Assembly (NCBI GenBank): GCA_018241225.1
Contig: JAFEEG010000001.1
Span: 1 to 64,000 of the forward strand
Length of the DNA: 64,000 bases
Source: Pseudomonadota bacterium
GTDB lineage: Bacteria > Pseudomonadota > Gammaproteobacteria > Burkholderiales > Burkholderiaceae_C
Reading direction: 5' to 3'
How positions within the stretch are numbered: the stretch's first letter is position 1; the number at the start of each line of letters is the position of its first letter. A model generated the notes under the pieces. The model ran no database searches. It worked only from the letters and a program-made list of their open reading frames with translations, and was not told where the DNA came from. Position numbers and translations under genes: made by a program. Of the stretch, positions 25,436-35,736 are shown in pieces.

Positions 25436-27250
25436 TCAGCGGCGCTGCGGCGGCAGGTCGGTGCAGGTGCCGTGTGCCACTTCAGCCGCCATGCCGATGG
25501 ATTCGCCCAGCGTCGGGTGGGGGTGGATGGTCTTGCCGATGTCCACTTCGTCGGCGCCCATCTCGATGGCCAGTGCCACTTCGCTGATCAGGTCGCCCGC
25601 ATGCGTGCCGACGATGCCGCCGCCGACGATGCGGTGCGTCTCAGCGTCGAACAGCAGCTTGGTCATGCCTTCGTCGCGGCCGTTGGCAATGGCGCGGCCC
25701 GAAGCCGTCCACGGGAACAGGCCCTTCTTGACCTTGATGCCTTGTGCCTTGGCGGCGTCTTCGGTCAGGCCCACCCAGGCCACCTCGGGGTCGGTGTAGG
25801 CCACGCTGGGGATCACGCGAGCCTGGAAGGCGGCGCTGGCCAGTTCCTTGTCGCCCTTCTGTTCGCCGGCAATGACCTCGGCCGCCACGTGCGCCTCGTG
25901 CACCGCCTTGTGGGCCAGCATGGGCTGGCCAACGATGTCGCCGATGGCAAAGATGTGCGGCACGTTGGTGCGCATCTGGACGTCGACCGGGATGAAGCCG
26001 CGATCGGTCACTGCCACGCCCGCCTTCTCGGCGCCGATCTTCTTGCCGTTGGGGCTGCGGCCCACGGCCTGCAACACCAGGTCGTACACCTGCGGCTCCT
26101 TGGGGGCCTGCTCGCCCTCGAAGGTGACGCGAATGCCGTCCTTGGTTGCCTCGGCGCCCACCGTCTTGGTCTTGAGCATGATGTTGTCGAAGCGCGGCGC
26201 GTTCATCTTCTGCCAGACCTTCACCAGGTCGCGGTCGGCGCCCTGCATCAGGCCGTCGAGCATTTCGACCACGTCCAAGCGTGCGCCCAGCGTCGAGTAG
26301 ACCGTGCCCATTTCCAGGCCGATGATGCCGCCGCCCAGGATGAGCATGCGCTTGGGGTCCTGGTCCAGCGCCAGGGCACCGGTGGAGTCGACCACGCGCG
26401 GGTCCTTGGGCATGAAGGGCAGGCTCACCGACTGCGAGCCGGCGGCGATGATGCAGTTGCGAAAGCGGATGACCTGCTTCTTGCCCGAGACGTCCTTGCC
26501 GTCGCCGCTGGTTTCCTGCACCTCGAGGTGATAGGGATCGATGAAGGTGCCGATGCCGCGCACGGTGGTCACCTTGCGCATCTTGGCCATGGCCGTGAGG
26601 CCGCCGGTGAGCTTGCCCACCACCTTGTTCTTGTAGCCCAGCAGCTTGGTGCGGTCGATCTTGGGCGCGCCGTAGTCCACGCCCAGGTCGGCGAAGTGCT
26701 TGACCTCGTCCATCACACCAGCCACGTGCAGCAGCGCCTTGGAAGGAATGCAGCCCACGTTCAGGCACACGCCACCCAGGGTGGCGTAGCGCTCGACGAT
26801 CACGGTCTTCATGCCCAGGTCGGCGCTGCGGAATGCGGCCGAATAGCCCCCGGGGCCGGCGCCGAGCACCAGCGTGTCGCACTCCAGGTCGACCGCGCCG
26901 CTGTAGCTGCCTGCGGGCAGCACCACGGCGGGTGCCTTGGCGGCCGCCGGGGCCGGTGCTGCGGCGGCAGGCGCCGGCGCGGCAGCAGCCGGCGCGGGGG
27001 CCGCTGCGCCCTCTTCCACGTCCATCGTGAGCACCACGGAGCCTTCGCTCACCTTGTCGCCCACCTTGACGGCCAGGGCCTTCACGGTGCCGGCATGGCT
27101 GGAGGGAATCTCCATCGACGCCTTGTCCGACTCGACCGTGATCAGCGACTGCTCCGCCTTGATCTTGTCGCCCACCTTCACCAGCACCTCGATGACCGCC
27201 ACTTCGGCGAAGTCTCCAATGTCGGGCACCTTGATTTGTTGTTCGCTCAT
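25436..27250 (-). CDS. lpdA: Dihydrolipoyl dehydrogenase (E3) with N-terminal lipoyl domain
   Basis: The 604-residue E3 component re-oxidises dihydrolipoamide in the pyruvate dehydrogenase complex with FAD and NAD+. An extra lipoyl domain occupies residues 1-80, with the lipoylated Lys43 in [12 protein letters not shown]. An Ala/Pro-rich flexible linker (82-110) and the flavoprotein disulfide reductase domain follow. The FAD motif is [20 protein letters not shown], and the redox-active pair is Cys162/Cys167 in [15 protein letters not shown]. The His-Glu dimer motif HAHPTLGE-like region appears as HPHPTLGES near the C-terminus. It is last in the operon, 3 nt after the HslV-like gene, and ends at a strong terminator. 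Confidence 0.95.
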   Translation of the reverse strand: MSEQQIKVPDIGDFAEVAVIEVLVKVGDKIKAEQSLITVESDKASMEIPSSHAGTVKALAVKVGDKVSEGSVVLTMDVEEGAAAPAPAAAAPAPAAAAPAPAAAKAPAVVLPAGSYSGAVDLECDTLVLGAGPGGYSAAFRSADLGMKTVIVERYATLGGVCLNVGCIPSKALLHVAGVMDEVKHFADLGVDYGAPKIDRTKLLGYKNKVVGKLTGGLTAMAKMRKVTTVRGIGTFIDPYHLEVQETSGDGKDVSGKKQVIRFRNCIIAAGSQSVSLPFMPKDPRVVDSTGALALDQDPKRMLILGGGIIGLEMGTVYSTLGARLDVVEMLDGLMQGADRDLVKVWQKMNAPRFDNIMLKTKTVGAEATKDGIRVTFEGEQAPKEPQVYDLVLQAVGRSPNGKKIGAEKAGVAVTDRGFIPVDVQMRTNVPHIFAIGDIVGQPMLAHKAVHEAHVAAEVIAGEQKGDKELASAAFQARVIPSVAYTDPEVAWVGLTEDAAKAQGIKVKKGLFPWTASGRAIANGRDEGMTKLLFDAETHRIVGGGIVGTHAGDLISEVALAIEMGADEVDIGKTIHPHPTLGESIGMAAEVAHGTCTDLPPQRR

Positions 27251-29513
27251 TGCCTACACCTTCAATTTGAGTGTGAATACGTCGACCGGTCCGGCCGAAT
27301 TGCGATCGAATTCGCAGGCGGCATCGATGCCCGCCTTGGCCACTTCGCGCGCACTGCGCGCCTTGGCGTATGTCGCATGCATGGCGCCAAGCGCAAAGCT
27401 GCGTCCCGAGCCGATGCTCCAGAACTCCTTGAACTCGAACACTTCGCGATAGCTGTAGACGCCGTAGATGCCGCTGGCATTGGCGATGAGCATCGTGAAC
27501 TGGCTCGATTCGTAGGGGTCGTGGTCGTCTTCCTTGGTCTGCAGGAAGTAGCTTTCCTTGAGCACCGGATGCAGGCGGCTCAGCGTGCGGAAGATGTCGT
27601 CCTTGCTGCCCAGGCGCAACTCCTCGCGGGGTTGCGCGGCCAGCGCATGCCGCAGCACCAGGAAGTGCGCGGCCGCGCCGGCGGCTGCAAAGACGCTCTT
27701 GTCCTGCGCGTCCGGCACCACGAAGGCCTTCTGGTTGGCCTCCATGCGGTGCGACAGGCGCGTGTCTCCGAACGTGACCAGCGTGTCAGCCATCAGAGCC
27801 ACCTGGCCGTCTTTGCGGACGGCCACCACCGTGGTCATGCTGTGACCTGCGGCCGGTGGCTTACAGCAGGATGCGGCGGTAGTCCGCCAGCACCTGGCCC
27901 AGGTACGCGTTGAAGCGCGCGGCAGAAGCCCCGTCGATCACGCGGTGATCGTAGGACAGCGACAGCGGCAGCGTCAGGCGCGGCACGAACTGCTTGCCGT
28001 CCCACACCGGCTTCATCTGGCCCTTGGACAGACCCAGGATCGCCACTTCGGGTGCGTTGATGATCGGCGTGAAGTGCGTGCCACCAATGCCGCCCAGCGA
28101 GCTGATGGAGAAGCAGCCGCCGCTCATGTCGGCCGCGCCCAGCTTGCCGTCGCGCGCCTTCTTGGCCAGCTCGCCCATTTCCTGGCTGATCTGGATGATG
28201 CCCTTCTTGTCGGCGTCCTTGAGCACCGGCACCACCAGGCCGTTGGGCGTGTCCGCCGCGAAGCCGATGTTGTAGTACTGCTTGTAGACCAGTGCGTCGC
28301 CGTCCAGGCTGGTGTTGAACTCGGGGAACTTCTTGAGCGCCGAGACCACTGCCTTGATCACGAAGGCCAGCATGGTGACCTTGACGCCGGACTTCTCGTT
28401 CTCCTTGTTGGTGGAGACGCGGAAGGCTTCCAGCTCGGTGATGTCCGCCTCGTCGTTGTTGGTGACGTGCGGGATCATCACCCAGTTGCGGTGCAGGTTG
28501 GCGCCGCTGATCTTCTTGATGCGCGAGAGCTCCTTGCGCTCGAAGCTGCCGAACTTGCTGAAGTCGACCTTCGGCCACGGCAGCAGGTCCAGGCCTGCAC
28601 CGCCGCCACCGCCGGCCGGGCGCGCGGCAGCCGCGGCCTTGGGCACCACCTGGCCGCTCATGACGGCGCGGGTGAAGTTCTGCACGTCTTCCTGCGTGAT
28701 GCGGCCCTTGAGGCCGCTGCCCTTGACTTCTTCCAGCGCCACGCCCAGCTCGCGTGCGTACTTGCGCACCGAGGGCGAGGCATGCGGCAGCTGTCCGGTG
28801 GGCGCAACCGTCGGGTCGTGCGCAGCCGGTGCAGCAGCGGCGGGCGCTGCCGCGGCCGGCGCCGGTGCCGATGCGGTGGCCGCGGCCGGAGCAGCGGCGG
28901 CTGCAGCCGGCGCCGCTGCCGGTGCAGCTGCGGCGCCAGCTGCACCTTCCAGCACGGCGATGAGGTCGCCCACGTTGACCGTGTCGCCCACCTTGACCTT
29001 CAGCTCCTTGAGCGTGCCGGCGGCCGACGAGGGAATCTCCATCGAGGCCTTGTCCGACTCCACCGTGATGAGCGACTGCTCCACCTTGATGCTGTCGCCC
29101 GGCTTGACCAGCACCTCGATGACGGCCACGTCCTTGAAGTCGCCGATATCCGGCACCTTCACGTCGACCGGGCCGCTGCTTGCCGCGGGGGCCGCGGCAA
29201 GTGCGGGCGCAGCGGCAGCCGGTGCGCTGGCCGGTGCCGGTGCTGCCGCGGCAGGTGCCGCGGCCGGTGCCGGCGCTGCAGCAGCGTCGGATTCGAGCAC
29301 GAGCACCACGCTGCCCTCGCTCACCTTGGCGCCCACCTGCACCTTCAGCTCCTTGACCACGCCGGCGGCCGACGACGGAATCTCCATCGAGGCCTTGTCC
29401 GACTCCACGGTGATGAGCGACTGCTCGGGCTTGACCGTGTCGCCCACTTTCACCAGCACCTCGATCACCGCGACTTCATCGAAATCGCCGATGTCCGGCA
29501 CCTTGACTTCCAC
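27014..29513. repeat. Three related lipoyl-domain copies
   Basis: About 200-nt lipoyl-domain segments recur in lpdA (about 27014-27240) and twice in aceF (about 28950-29165 and 29310-29513). All encode [12 protein letters not shown] around the lipoyl lysine and are nearly identical at DNA level over 30-40 nt blocks. They reflect domain duplication, perhaps kept alike by gene conversion. Confidence 0.7.
27254..27838 (-). CDS. HslV-like Ntn hydrolase within the PDH operon
   Basis: A 194-residue protein of the HslV/proteasome-beta type. After Met removal it starts TTVVAVRKDG with a potential nucleophile Thr; the conserved Asp follows at mature position 17 (MADTLVTFG). A Lys at mature position 36 in NQKAFVV probably matches Lys33 of HslV after a short insertion, and IGSGRSFALGAMHATYAKAR matches the HslV GSGG region. 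It is clearly not the canonical HslV, being longer and divergent, and no HslU ATPase is present. It lies between aceF (22 nt) and lpdA (3 nt) on the same strand, so it is co-transcribed with the pyruvate dehydrogenase genes. Its substrate is unknown. Confidence 0.72.
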   Translation of the reverse strand: MTTVVAVRKDGQVALMADTLVTFGDTRLSHRMEANQKAFVVPDAQDKSVFAAAGAAAHFLVLRHALAAQPREELRLGSKDDIFRTLSRLHPVLKESYFLQTKEDDHDPYESSQFTMLIANASGIYGVYSYREVFEFKEFWSIGSGRSFALGAMHATYAKARSAREVAKAGIDAACEFDRNSAGPVDVFTLKLKV

Positions 29514-29522
29514 CATAGCCAT
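27861..29522 (-). CDS. aceF: Dihydrolipoyllysine-residue acetyltransferase (PDH E2)
   Basis: The 553-residue E2 core transfers the acetyl group to CoA. Two lipoyl domains (about 1-80 and 118-197, lipoyl Lys43 and Lys158) are joined by Ala/Pro-rich linkers. The peripheral subunit-binding domain lies near residue 255 ([20 protein letters not shown]), and the acetyltransferase domain occupies about 315-553 with the active-site motif [18 protein letters not shown]. coli has three lipoyl domains in E2; here the third is effectively carried by E3. It follows aceE by 54 nt. Confidence 0.95.
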   Translation of the reverse strand: MAMVEVKVPDIGDFDEVAVIEVLVKVGDTVKPEQSLITVESDKASMEIPSSAAGVVKELKVQVGAKVSEGSVVLVLESDAAAAPAPAAAPAAAAPAPASAPAAAAPALAAAPAASSGPVDVKVPDIGDFKDVAVIEVLVKPGDSIKVEQSLITVESDKASMEIPSSAAGTLKELKVKVGDTVNVGDLIAVLEGAAGAAAAPAAAPAAAAAAPAAATASAPAPAAAAPAAAAPAAHDPTVAPTGQLPHASPSVRKYARELGVALEEVKGSGLKGRITQEDVQNFTRAVMSGQVVPKAAAAARPAGGGGGAGLDLLPWPKVDFSKFGSFERKELSRIKKISGANLHRNWVMIPHVTNNDEADITELEAFRVSTNKENEKSGVKVTMLAFVIKAVVSALKKFPEFNTSLDGDALVYKQYYNIGFAADTPNGLVVPVLKDADKKGIIQISQEMGELAKKARDGKLGAADMSGGCFSISSLGGIGGTHFTPIINAPEVAILGLSKGQMKPVWDGKQFVPRLTLPLSLSYDHRVIDGASAARFNAYLGQVLADYRRILL

Positions 29523-29576
29523 GTTCGTGTCTCCCGCCCGTAAGCGTGTTGTTGGTTGTTGGACAGCGCCTGGGGA

Positions 29577-32303
29577 TCAGGCGTAGAGCGGGTTGATCTT
29601 GTCGGCGTTGATGCCGTACTTCTTGATGGCCTCGGCAACCTTGGCCGCCGGCACCGCGCCGTCTTCGGCCAGTGCCTTGAGCGCAGCCACGACGATGTAG
29701 TGGCGGTTGATCTCGAAGTGCTCGCGCAGCTTGCTGCGGAAGTCGCTGCGGCCGAAGCCGTCGGTGCCCAGCACCTTGTAGTTGCGGCCCTTGGGAACGA
29801 AGGGGCGGATCTGCTCGGCGTAGGCCTTCATGTAGTCGGTGGACGCCACGACCGGGCCGGTGGAGGTGCCCAGTTGCTGCGTCACGAACGGCACGCGCGG
29901 CTCTTCGGTGGGGTGCAGCAGGTTCCAGCGATCGCAGTCCTGGCCGTCGCGGGTGAGCTCGTTGAAGCTCGGGCAGCTCCAGATGCTGGCCGCCACGCCC
30001 CAGTCCTTCTCGAGCAGCTCTTGCGCGAAGAAGCTCTCGCGCAGGATGGTGCCCGAACCAAGCAGCTGCACGGTCGGCGCTTCCTTGCCCTTGGCAGCCT
30101 TGACGGCCGGTGCCTGCTTGCACAGGTACATGCCCTTGATGATCTGCTCTTCGGTGCCGGGCTGCAGGCCGGGCATCGCGTAGTTCTCGTTGAGCAGCGT
30201 GAGGTAGTAGAAGACGTTGTCTTGCTTTTCGACCATGCGCTTGAGGCCGTGGTGCAGGATCACGCCCACTTCGTGCGCGAAGGTCGGGTCGTAGGTCAGG
30301 CAGTTCGGGATGGTGTTGGCCAGGATGTGGCTGTGACCGTCTTCGTGCTGCAGGCCTTCGCCGTTGAGCGTGGTGCGCCCGGAGGTGCCGCCCAGCAGGA
30401 AGCCGCGTGCCTGCATGTCGCCCGCCGCCCAGGCCAGATCGCCGATGCGCTGGAAGCCGAACATCGAGTAGTACACGTAGAACGGCACCATGATGCGGTT
30501 GCTCGTGCTGTAGCTGGTGGCCGCGGCGATCCAGCTGGACATGCCGCCGGCTTCGTTGATGCCTTCCTGCAGGATCTGGCCGGACTTGTCTTCCTTGTAG
30601 TACATGACCTGGTCCTTGTCGACCGGGGTGTACTGCTGGCCAGCGGGGTTGTAGATGCCCACCTGGCGGAACAGGCCTTCCATGCCGAAGGTGCGCGCCT
30701 CGTCCACGAGAATCGGCACGATGCGCGGGCCCAGGGCCTGGTCACGCAGCAGCTGCGTGAGGAAACGCACGTACGCCTGCGTGGTGGAAATCTCGCGGCC
30801 TTCGGCCGTGGGCTCGAGCACGGCCTTGAAGGTTTCCAGCGACGGCACGGTGAAGCTCTCGTCGGCCTTGGTGCGACGGTGCGGCAGGTAGCCGCCCAGC
30901 GCCTTGCGGCGCTCGTGCAGGTACTTCATTTCCGGCGTGTCGTCGGCCGGCTTGTAGAACGGCAGGTCGGCGATCTGGCTGTCGGGAATTGGAATGTTGA
31001 AGCGGTCGCGGAAGGCCTTGATGTCCTCGTCGCCCAGCTTCTTGGTCTGGTGCACCGTGTTCTTGCCTTCGCCGATCTTGCCCATGCCGAAGCCCTTGAC
31101 GGTCTTGATCAAGAGGACGGTGGGCTGGCCGCTGTGCTTGGTGGCGGCCGAGAAGGCGGCGTACACCTTCTGTGCATCATGGCCGCCGCGGCGCAGGTTC
31201 CAGATGTCGGCGTCGCTCAGGTTCTCGACCATCTTGGCCGTGCGCGGGTCGCGGCCGAAGAAGTGCTTGCGCACGTACGCGCCGTCGTTGGCCTTGAAGG
31301 ACTGATAGTCACCGTCGTTGGTGTCCATCATGAGCTTGCGCAGCGCGCCTTCCTTGTCGCGCGCCAGCAGCGGATCCCAATTGCTGCCCCACAGAAGCTT
31401 GATGACGTTCCAGCCGGCACCGCGGAATTCGCCTTCGAGCTCTTGAACGATCTTGCCGTTGCCGCGCACCGGGCCGTCCAGGCGCTGCAGGTTGCAGTTG
31501 ATCACGAAGATGAGGTTGTCGAGGTTTTCGCGTGCGGCCAGGCCGATGGCGCCCAGCGACTCGACCTCGTCCATTTCGCCGTCGCCGCAGAACACCCACA
31601 CCTTGCGGTTGGAGGTGTCGGCAATGCCGCGGGCATGCAGGTACTTCAGGAAGCGGGCCTGGTAGATGGCCATCAGCGGGCCCAGGCCCATCGACACCGT
31701 GGGGAACTGCCAGAACTCGGGCATGAGCTTGGGGTGCGGGTAGCTCGACAGGCCCTTGCCGTCCACTTCCTGGCGGAAGTTGAGCAGCTGCTCTTCGGTC
31801 AGGCGGCCTTCCAGGTAGGCGCGGGCATAGATGCCGGGCGACACGTGGCCCTGGATGTAGAGGCAGTCGCCGCCGTGGTTCTCGCTCTCGGCGTGCCAGA
31901 AGTGGTTGAAGCCGGCACCGAACATGGACGCCAGCGAAGCGAAGGAGCCGATGTGGCCGCCCAGGTCGCCACCCTCGGGCGGATGCAGGCGATTGGCCTT
32001 GACCACCATCGCCATGGCGTTCCAGCGCATGTAGGAGCGCAGGCGCTCTTCAATCTCGAGGTTGCCCGGCGAACGGTCTTCCTGGTCGGGCTCGATGGTG
32101 TTGACGTAGGCCGTGTTGGCCGAGAAGGGTTTGTCGATGCTGTTCTGGCGGGCGTGTTCCAGGAGCTGTTCCAACAGGAAGTGGGCGCGCTCGCGGCCCT
32201 CGCTCTGGATCACGGCGGACAGGGCGTCCATCCATTCGCGCGTTTCCTGCGCGTCCGCATCGTTTGCTGCAGCCGAGCCGAAGCTCTCGGGGTTTGCCGA
32301 CAT
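29577..32303 (-). CDS. aceE: Pyruvate dehydrogenase E1 component (homodimeric)
   Basis: A 908-residue thiamine-diphosphate enzyme that decarboxylates pyruvate and reductively acetylates E2. Features are LGGHIGSFASLASMFGAGFN near residue 110 and the ThDP/Mg motif CGDGEMDEVESLGAIGLA, followed by INCNLQRLDGPVRGN. The length matches gammaproteobacterial AceE (about 887). The ATG at 32303 has an AAGGAG; a further upstream in-frame Met lies in the promoter region. It is first in the operon and divergent from a two-component system. Confidence 0.96.
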   Translation of the reverse strand: MSANPESFGSAAANDADAQETREWMDALSAVIQSEGRERAHFLLEQLLEHARQNSIDKPFSANTAYVNTIEPDQEDRSPGNLEIEERLRSYMRWNAMAMVVKANRLHPPEGGDLGGHIGSFASLASMFGAGFNHFWHAESENHGGDCLYIQGHVSPGIYARAYLEGRLTEEQLLNFRQEVDGKGLSSYPHPKLMPEFWQFPTVSMGLGPLMAIYQARFLKYLHARGIADTSNRKVWVFCGDGEMDEVESLGAIGLAARENLDNLIFVINCNLQRLDGPVRGNGKIVQELEGEFRGAGWNVIKLLWGSNWDPLLARDKEGALRKLMMDTNDGDYQSFKANDGAYVRKHFFGRDPRTAKMVENLSDADIWNLRRGGHDAQKVYAAFSAATKHSGQPTVLLIKTVKGFGMGKIGEGKNTVHQTKKLGDEDIKAFRDRFNIPIPDSQIADLPFYKPADDTPEMKYLHERRKALGGYLPHRRTKADESFTVPSLETFKAVLEPTAEGREISTTQAYVRFLTQLLRDQALGPRIVPILVDEARTFGMEGLFRQVGIYNPAGQQYTPVDKDQVMYYKEDKSGQILQEGINEAGGMSSWIAAATSYSTSNRIMVPFYVYYSMFGFQRIGDLAWAAGDMQARGFLLGGTSGRTTLNGEGLQHEDGHSHILANTIPNCLTYDPTFAHEVGVILHHGLKRMVEKQDNVFYYLTLLNENYAMPGLQPGTEEQIIKGMYLCKQAPAVKAAKGKEAPTVQLLGSGTILRESFFAQELLEKDWGVAASIWSCPSFNELTRDGQDCDRWNLLHPTEEPRVPFVTQQLGTSTGPVVASTDYMKAYAEQIRPFVPKGRNYKVLGTDGFGRSDFRSKLREHFEINRHYIVVAALKALAEDGAVPAAKVAEAIKKYGINADKINPLYA

Positions 32304-32487
32304 GCTGTGTCTCCTTGATGGGTGTGGCTTTAATTTAGTGCCGGTTGAGGTTGCGCGGCAGTTTCCCACAAAAAAGTTCAAATTTCAAATGGTGCTTATC
32401 GATATTGCAATGTGAAATCTTGAAATCAGGCAACAGCATTTGTGTCTTACTGCAAAGCAGTCTGTAGCCTTCCCCTACACTCAGCCG

Positions 32488-35037
32488 ATGCCCCCGCCCA
32501 CCCTGCCGTCCAAAGACGTTCGCGCCAGCGCGCGCTCGTCGTCTTCGCCCTGGGCGGTCTGGCGTCGCTGGTGGCGCCGGCAAACTCCCGTCCTGCAAGA
32601 CGCTTTTGCCATGCTCGCCCCCATGGCGGCAGTGTTGCTCTTTCTGGCCGCCATCGTCACGGCTTTTTGGTATTTGCGCGCCGAAGAACTCGAGCGCGAG
32701 CAGGAATCGGTGCGGCGCGACGTCGAATACGCGCAGCAGCGCGTGCGCCTGCGCCTGCTGGAGCGCCAGGAGCAGTTGATGCGCATCGCGCGCGACGCGG
32801 GCAACCGGGAAATCGACGCCAACGAATTCGTCAGCCGGTCCGAGTCGCTGGTCAGCCAGTTCCCCGAGTTGCAGGCCATCAGCTGGATCGACGATCGCCG
32901 GCGCTTCCAGGCCAGCTACTCCGCACCCAGCGTGCACCCCTCGCAGCAGCATCTGGTGGGCGACGTGCTGCGACCGGGCGATGTGGAAACGCACTACGCC
33001 CTCGCACGCGAGCTGCGCCAGCCGGTGTTCTCGCAGCCCAGCCAGGGCGGCGATCTGCCGCCGGTACTGCAACTGCACATTCCGCTGTTCGACCAGGGCC
33101 TGTTCGCCGGCGTGGTGCTGGGCGAGTTCTCGATCGACGGCCTGCTTCGCTACGGCATTCCGCCCGAGGTGGCCGCGCGCTACGCGGTCTCGCTGCTGGA
33201 CGGCAACGGCCGCCTCATCGCCGGCAACGCGATGACCTCGCCCGAGCCAGGCCAGCGCGTGCTGCCATGGCACAAGCGGATCAACGAATACGAAGTGCCG
33301 GTCTCCCCGGTGGGCAACAGCCTGGTGCTTCGTGCGCAGGCCTACCGCACCTCGCAGGGCCTGGTGGGCAATGGCCTGTTCTGGCTGGTGGTGGCGCTGT
33401 CGGTGCTCACCAGCTGGATGCTCATCGGCACCTGGCGCCACACCCGCCGGCGCCAACAGGCCCAGCAGGCGCTGGTGGCCGAAACCAACTTCCGCCGCGC
33501 CATGGAAAACTCCATGCCCACCGGCATGCGCGTGCTCGACCTGGAAGGCCGCATCACCTACGTCAACGCCGCCTTCTGCGCCATGACCGGCTGGGGCGAG
33601 GAAGAACTGGTGGGCCAGTCGCCGCCCTTCCCCTACTGGCTCGAGGCCGACCGCGAGATCATGAACGAGCGGCTGGAGGAAGAGCTGCACGGCCGTTCGC
33701 TGCCCGGGGGCTTCCAGGTGCGCGTCAAGCGCCGCAACGGCAGCGTGTTCAACGCGCGGCTGTACGTGTCGCCGCTGATCGACGCGCGCGGCCACCAGAC
33801 CGGCTGGATGACCTCGATGACCGACATCACCGAGCCCACGCGCATCCGCGAGCAGCTGTCGGCCTCCTACGAGCGCTTCACCACCGTGCTGGAGGCGCTG
33901 GACGCCGCCATCTCGGTGGCCCCCATCGGCAGCGAAGAGCTGCTGTTTGCCAACAAGCTCTATCGCCTGTGGTTCGGCTCCGACACGGTGGGGCACCTGG
34001 GCATGGTGGCGCAGGCGGGCGTGCCGCCGGCGGCCGCGCACGACGAAGAACTGGACGACGTCGACGCCTTCGCCGGCTTGCCGCTCGATTCGCTCACCGG
34101 GGCGCAGCCGGCCAACAACGAGATCTTCGTGGCAGAGCTGGGCAAGTGGCTGGAAGTGCGTTCGCGCTATCTCACCTGGGTGGATGGGCGCCTGGCGCAG
34201 ATGGTGATTGCCACCGACATCACCCAGCGCCGCGACGCCGAGGAGCAGAACGCTGCGCAGGCGGATCGCGCGCAGGCCGCCAGCCGCCTGATCACCATGG
34301 GCGAGATGGCCTCGAGCGTGGCGCACGAGCTGAACCAGCCGCTGACGGCCATCACCAACTACTGCAACGGCATGGTCTCGCGCATCAAGGGCCAGCAGAT
34401 CGATTCGGACGCCCTGGTCTCGGCGCTCGAGAAGACCTCCAAGCAGGCGCAGCGGGCCGGCCAGATCATTCAGCGCATCCGCACCTTCGTGAAGCGCAGC
34501 GAGCCCAACCGCACGCCGGCCGAGGCCACCACCATGGTCAGCGAAGCTGTGGAACTGGCGGGCATCGAGCTGCGCCGGCGCAACGTGCGCCTGAACCACT
34601 ACGTGGCCGCGCGCCTGCCCGTGCTGCAGGTCGATCCGATCCTGATCGAGCAGGTGCTGGTGAACCTGCTGCGCAACGCGGCCGAAGCCATCGACGTGGC
34701 CAAGCGCCCGCCCGCCCGGCGCAGCGTGGAGCTGCGCGTGCTGCCTCGCGTGATCGACGGAAACCCAGCCGTGGAGTTCTCGGTACAGGACACCGGCATG
34801 GGCCTGGCGCCCGAAGTGATGGAGCGCCTGTACGAAGCCTTCTTCTCCACCAAGCCCGAAGGCATGGGCATCGGCCTGAACCTGTGCCGCACCATCGTCG
34901 AGTCGCACAGGGGCAGGATGCAGGCGGAGAACATCTACAATGGTTCAGAAGTAGTCGGGTGCCGTTTTTCGTTCTGGATTCCGGTACTTGACGCTATGAA
35001 ATCTATAGCAAGCGACGAGGCAAAGGTAAGCGCATGA
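32488..35037 (+). CDS. PAS-containing sensor histidine kinase (FixL-like)
   Basis: An 849-residue membrane kinase. Transmembrane helix 1 is about residues 42-62 and helix 2 about 292-312, bracketing a periplasmic sensor of about 230 residues. A cytoplasmic PAS domain (about 330-460: MRVLDLEGRITYVNAAFCAM) and a second PAS-like region (about 465-590) follow. The kinase core has phosphoacceptor His613 in SSVAHELNQPLTAITNY, the N box LVNLLRNAAEAID, DTGMGLAP and GMGIGLNLCRTIVE. There is no obvious heme-binding signature, so oxygen sensing is not implied. Its stop overlaps the start of the response regulator (ATGA). Confidence 0.9.
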   Translation: MPPPTLPSKDVRASARSSSSPWAVWRRWWRRQTPVLQDAFAMLAPMAAVLLFLAAIVTAFWYLRAEELEREQESVRRDVEYAQQRVRLRLLERQEQLMRIARDAGNREIDANEFVSRSESLVSQFPELQAISWIDDRRRFQASYSAPSVHPSQQHLVGDVLRPGDVETHYALARELRQPVFSQPSQGGDLPPVLQLHIPLFDQGLFAGVVLGEFSIDGLLRYGIPPEVAARYAVSLLDGNGRLIAGNAMTSPEPGQRVLPWHKRINEYEVPVSPVGNSLVLRAQAYRTSQGLVGNGLFWLVVALSVLTSWMLIGTWRHTRRRQQAQQALVAETNFRRAMENSMPTGMRVLDLEGRITYVNAAFCAMTGWGEEELVGQSPPFPYWLEADREIMNERLEEELHGRSLPGGFQVRVKRRNGSVFNARLYVSPLIDARGHQTGWMTSMTDITEPTRIREQLSASYERFTTVLEALDAAISVAPIGSEELLFANKLYRLWFGSDTVGHLGMVAQAGVPPAAAHDEELDDVDAFAGLPLDSLTGAQPANNEIFVAELGKWLEVRSRYLTWVDGRLAQMVIATDITQRRDAEEQNAAQADRAQAASRLITMGEMASSVAHELNQPLTAITNYCNGMVSRIKGQQIDSDALVSALEKTSKQAQRAGQIIQRIRTFVKRSEPNRTPAEATTMVSEAVELAGIELRRRNVRLNHYVAARLPVLQVDPILIEQVLVNLLRNAAEAIDVAKRPPARRSVELRVLPRVIDGNPAVEFSVQDTGMGLAPEVMERLYEAFFSTKPEGMGIGLNLCRTIVESHRGRMQAENIYNGSEVVGCRFSFWIPVLDAMKSIASDEAKVSA

Positions 35038-35663
35038 GTTTGATTCCCAAGAAGGGCACGGTCTATGTCGTGGATGACGACGAAGCCGTTCGTGATTCGC
35101 TGCAATGGTTGCTTGAAGGCAAGGACTACAGAGTTCGCTGCTTCGACTCCGCCGAATCGTTTCTCTCGCGCTACGACCCTCGCGAGGTCGCCTGCCTCAT
35201 CGTCGACATCCGCATGGGCGGCATGACGGGCCTGGAATTGCAAGACCGGCTCATCGAACGCCGCTCCCCGCTGCCCATCGTGGTCATCACCGGTCATGGC
35301 GACGTGCCCATGGCGGTCGACTCCATGAAGAAGGGCGCCATGGATTTCATCCAGAAGCCCTTCAACGACGAAGAGCTCGTGGCCCTGGTCGAGCGCATGC
35401 TCGAACACGCCCGCGGCACCTTCGCCCAGCACCAGCAGTCGGCCAGCCGCGACGCCCTGCTGTCCAAGCTCACCGGCCGCGAGGCACAGGTGCTCGAGCG
35501 CATCGTCGCCGGCCGCCTGAACAAGCAGATTGCCGACGACCTGGGCATCAGCATCAAGACGGTGGAGGCGCATCGCGCCAACATCATGGAAAAGCTCAAC
35601 GCCAACACGGTGGCCGACCTGCTCAAGATCGCGCTGGGGCAGGCCTCCGCCAAGGCCTCCTGA
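35034..35663 (+). CDS. FixJ-type response regulator
   Basis: A 209-residue partner of the preceding kinase, coupled by a 4-nt overlap. The receiver domain (about 8-125) has acidic residues Asp14-16, phosphoacceptor Asp58 in [12 protein letters not shown] and Lys in FIQKPFND. The C-terminal LuxR/FixJ HTH (about 145-205) has [20 protein letters not shown] and [18 protein letters not shown]. Targets are unknown; the divergent pyruvate dehydrogenase operon is an attractive candidate. Confidence 0.92.
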   Translation: MSLIPKKGTVYVVDDDEAVRDSLQWLLEGKDYRVRCFDSAESFLSRYDPREVACLIVDIRMGGMTGLELQDRLIERRSPLPIVVITGHGDVPMAVDSMKKGAMDFIQKPFNDEELVALVERMLEHARGTFAQHQQSASRDALLSKLTGREAQVLERIVAGRLNKQIADDLGISIKTVEAHRANIMEKLNANTVADLLKIALGQASAKAS

Positions 35664-35683
35664 GCCCTCCCCACAAACCCTCA

Positions 35684-35712
35684 AAAATACGCCTGCGCAA
35701 GCGGGCGTTTTT
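35684..35712 (+). terminator. Rho-independent terminator after the response regulator gene
   Basis: An 8-bp stem (ACGCCTGC with GCGGGCGT, one G-T pair) closed by a GCAA tetraloop is preceded by AAAAA and followed by TTTTT. It separates the two-component operon from folD, which starts 24 nt later. Confidence 0.8.
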
Positions 35713-35736
35713 ACTTGCCAAGAGAAGATTCGACTC

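Noticed and set aside
28800..29300. Low-complexity Ala/Pro repeats as a tandem-repeat locus
   Set aside because: These are the flexible linkers of E2 and are explained by the lipoyl-domain architecture.
29556..32318. 920-codon open frame opposite aceE
   Set aside because: Antisense shadow; aceE motifs are complete on the minus strand.
32335..34908. 857-codon open frame opposite the histidine kinase
   Set aside because: Antisense shadow with no recognisable domain.
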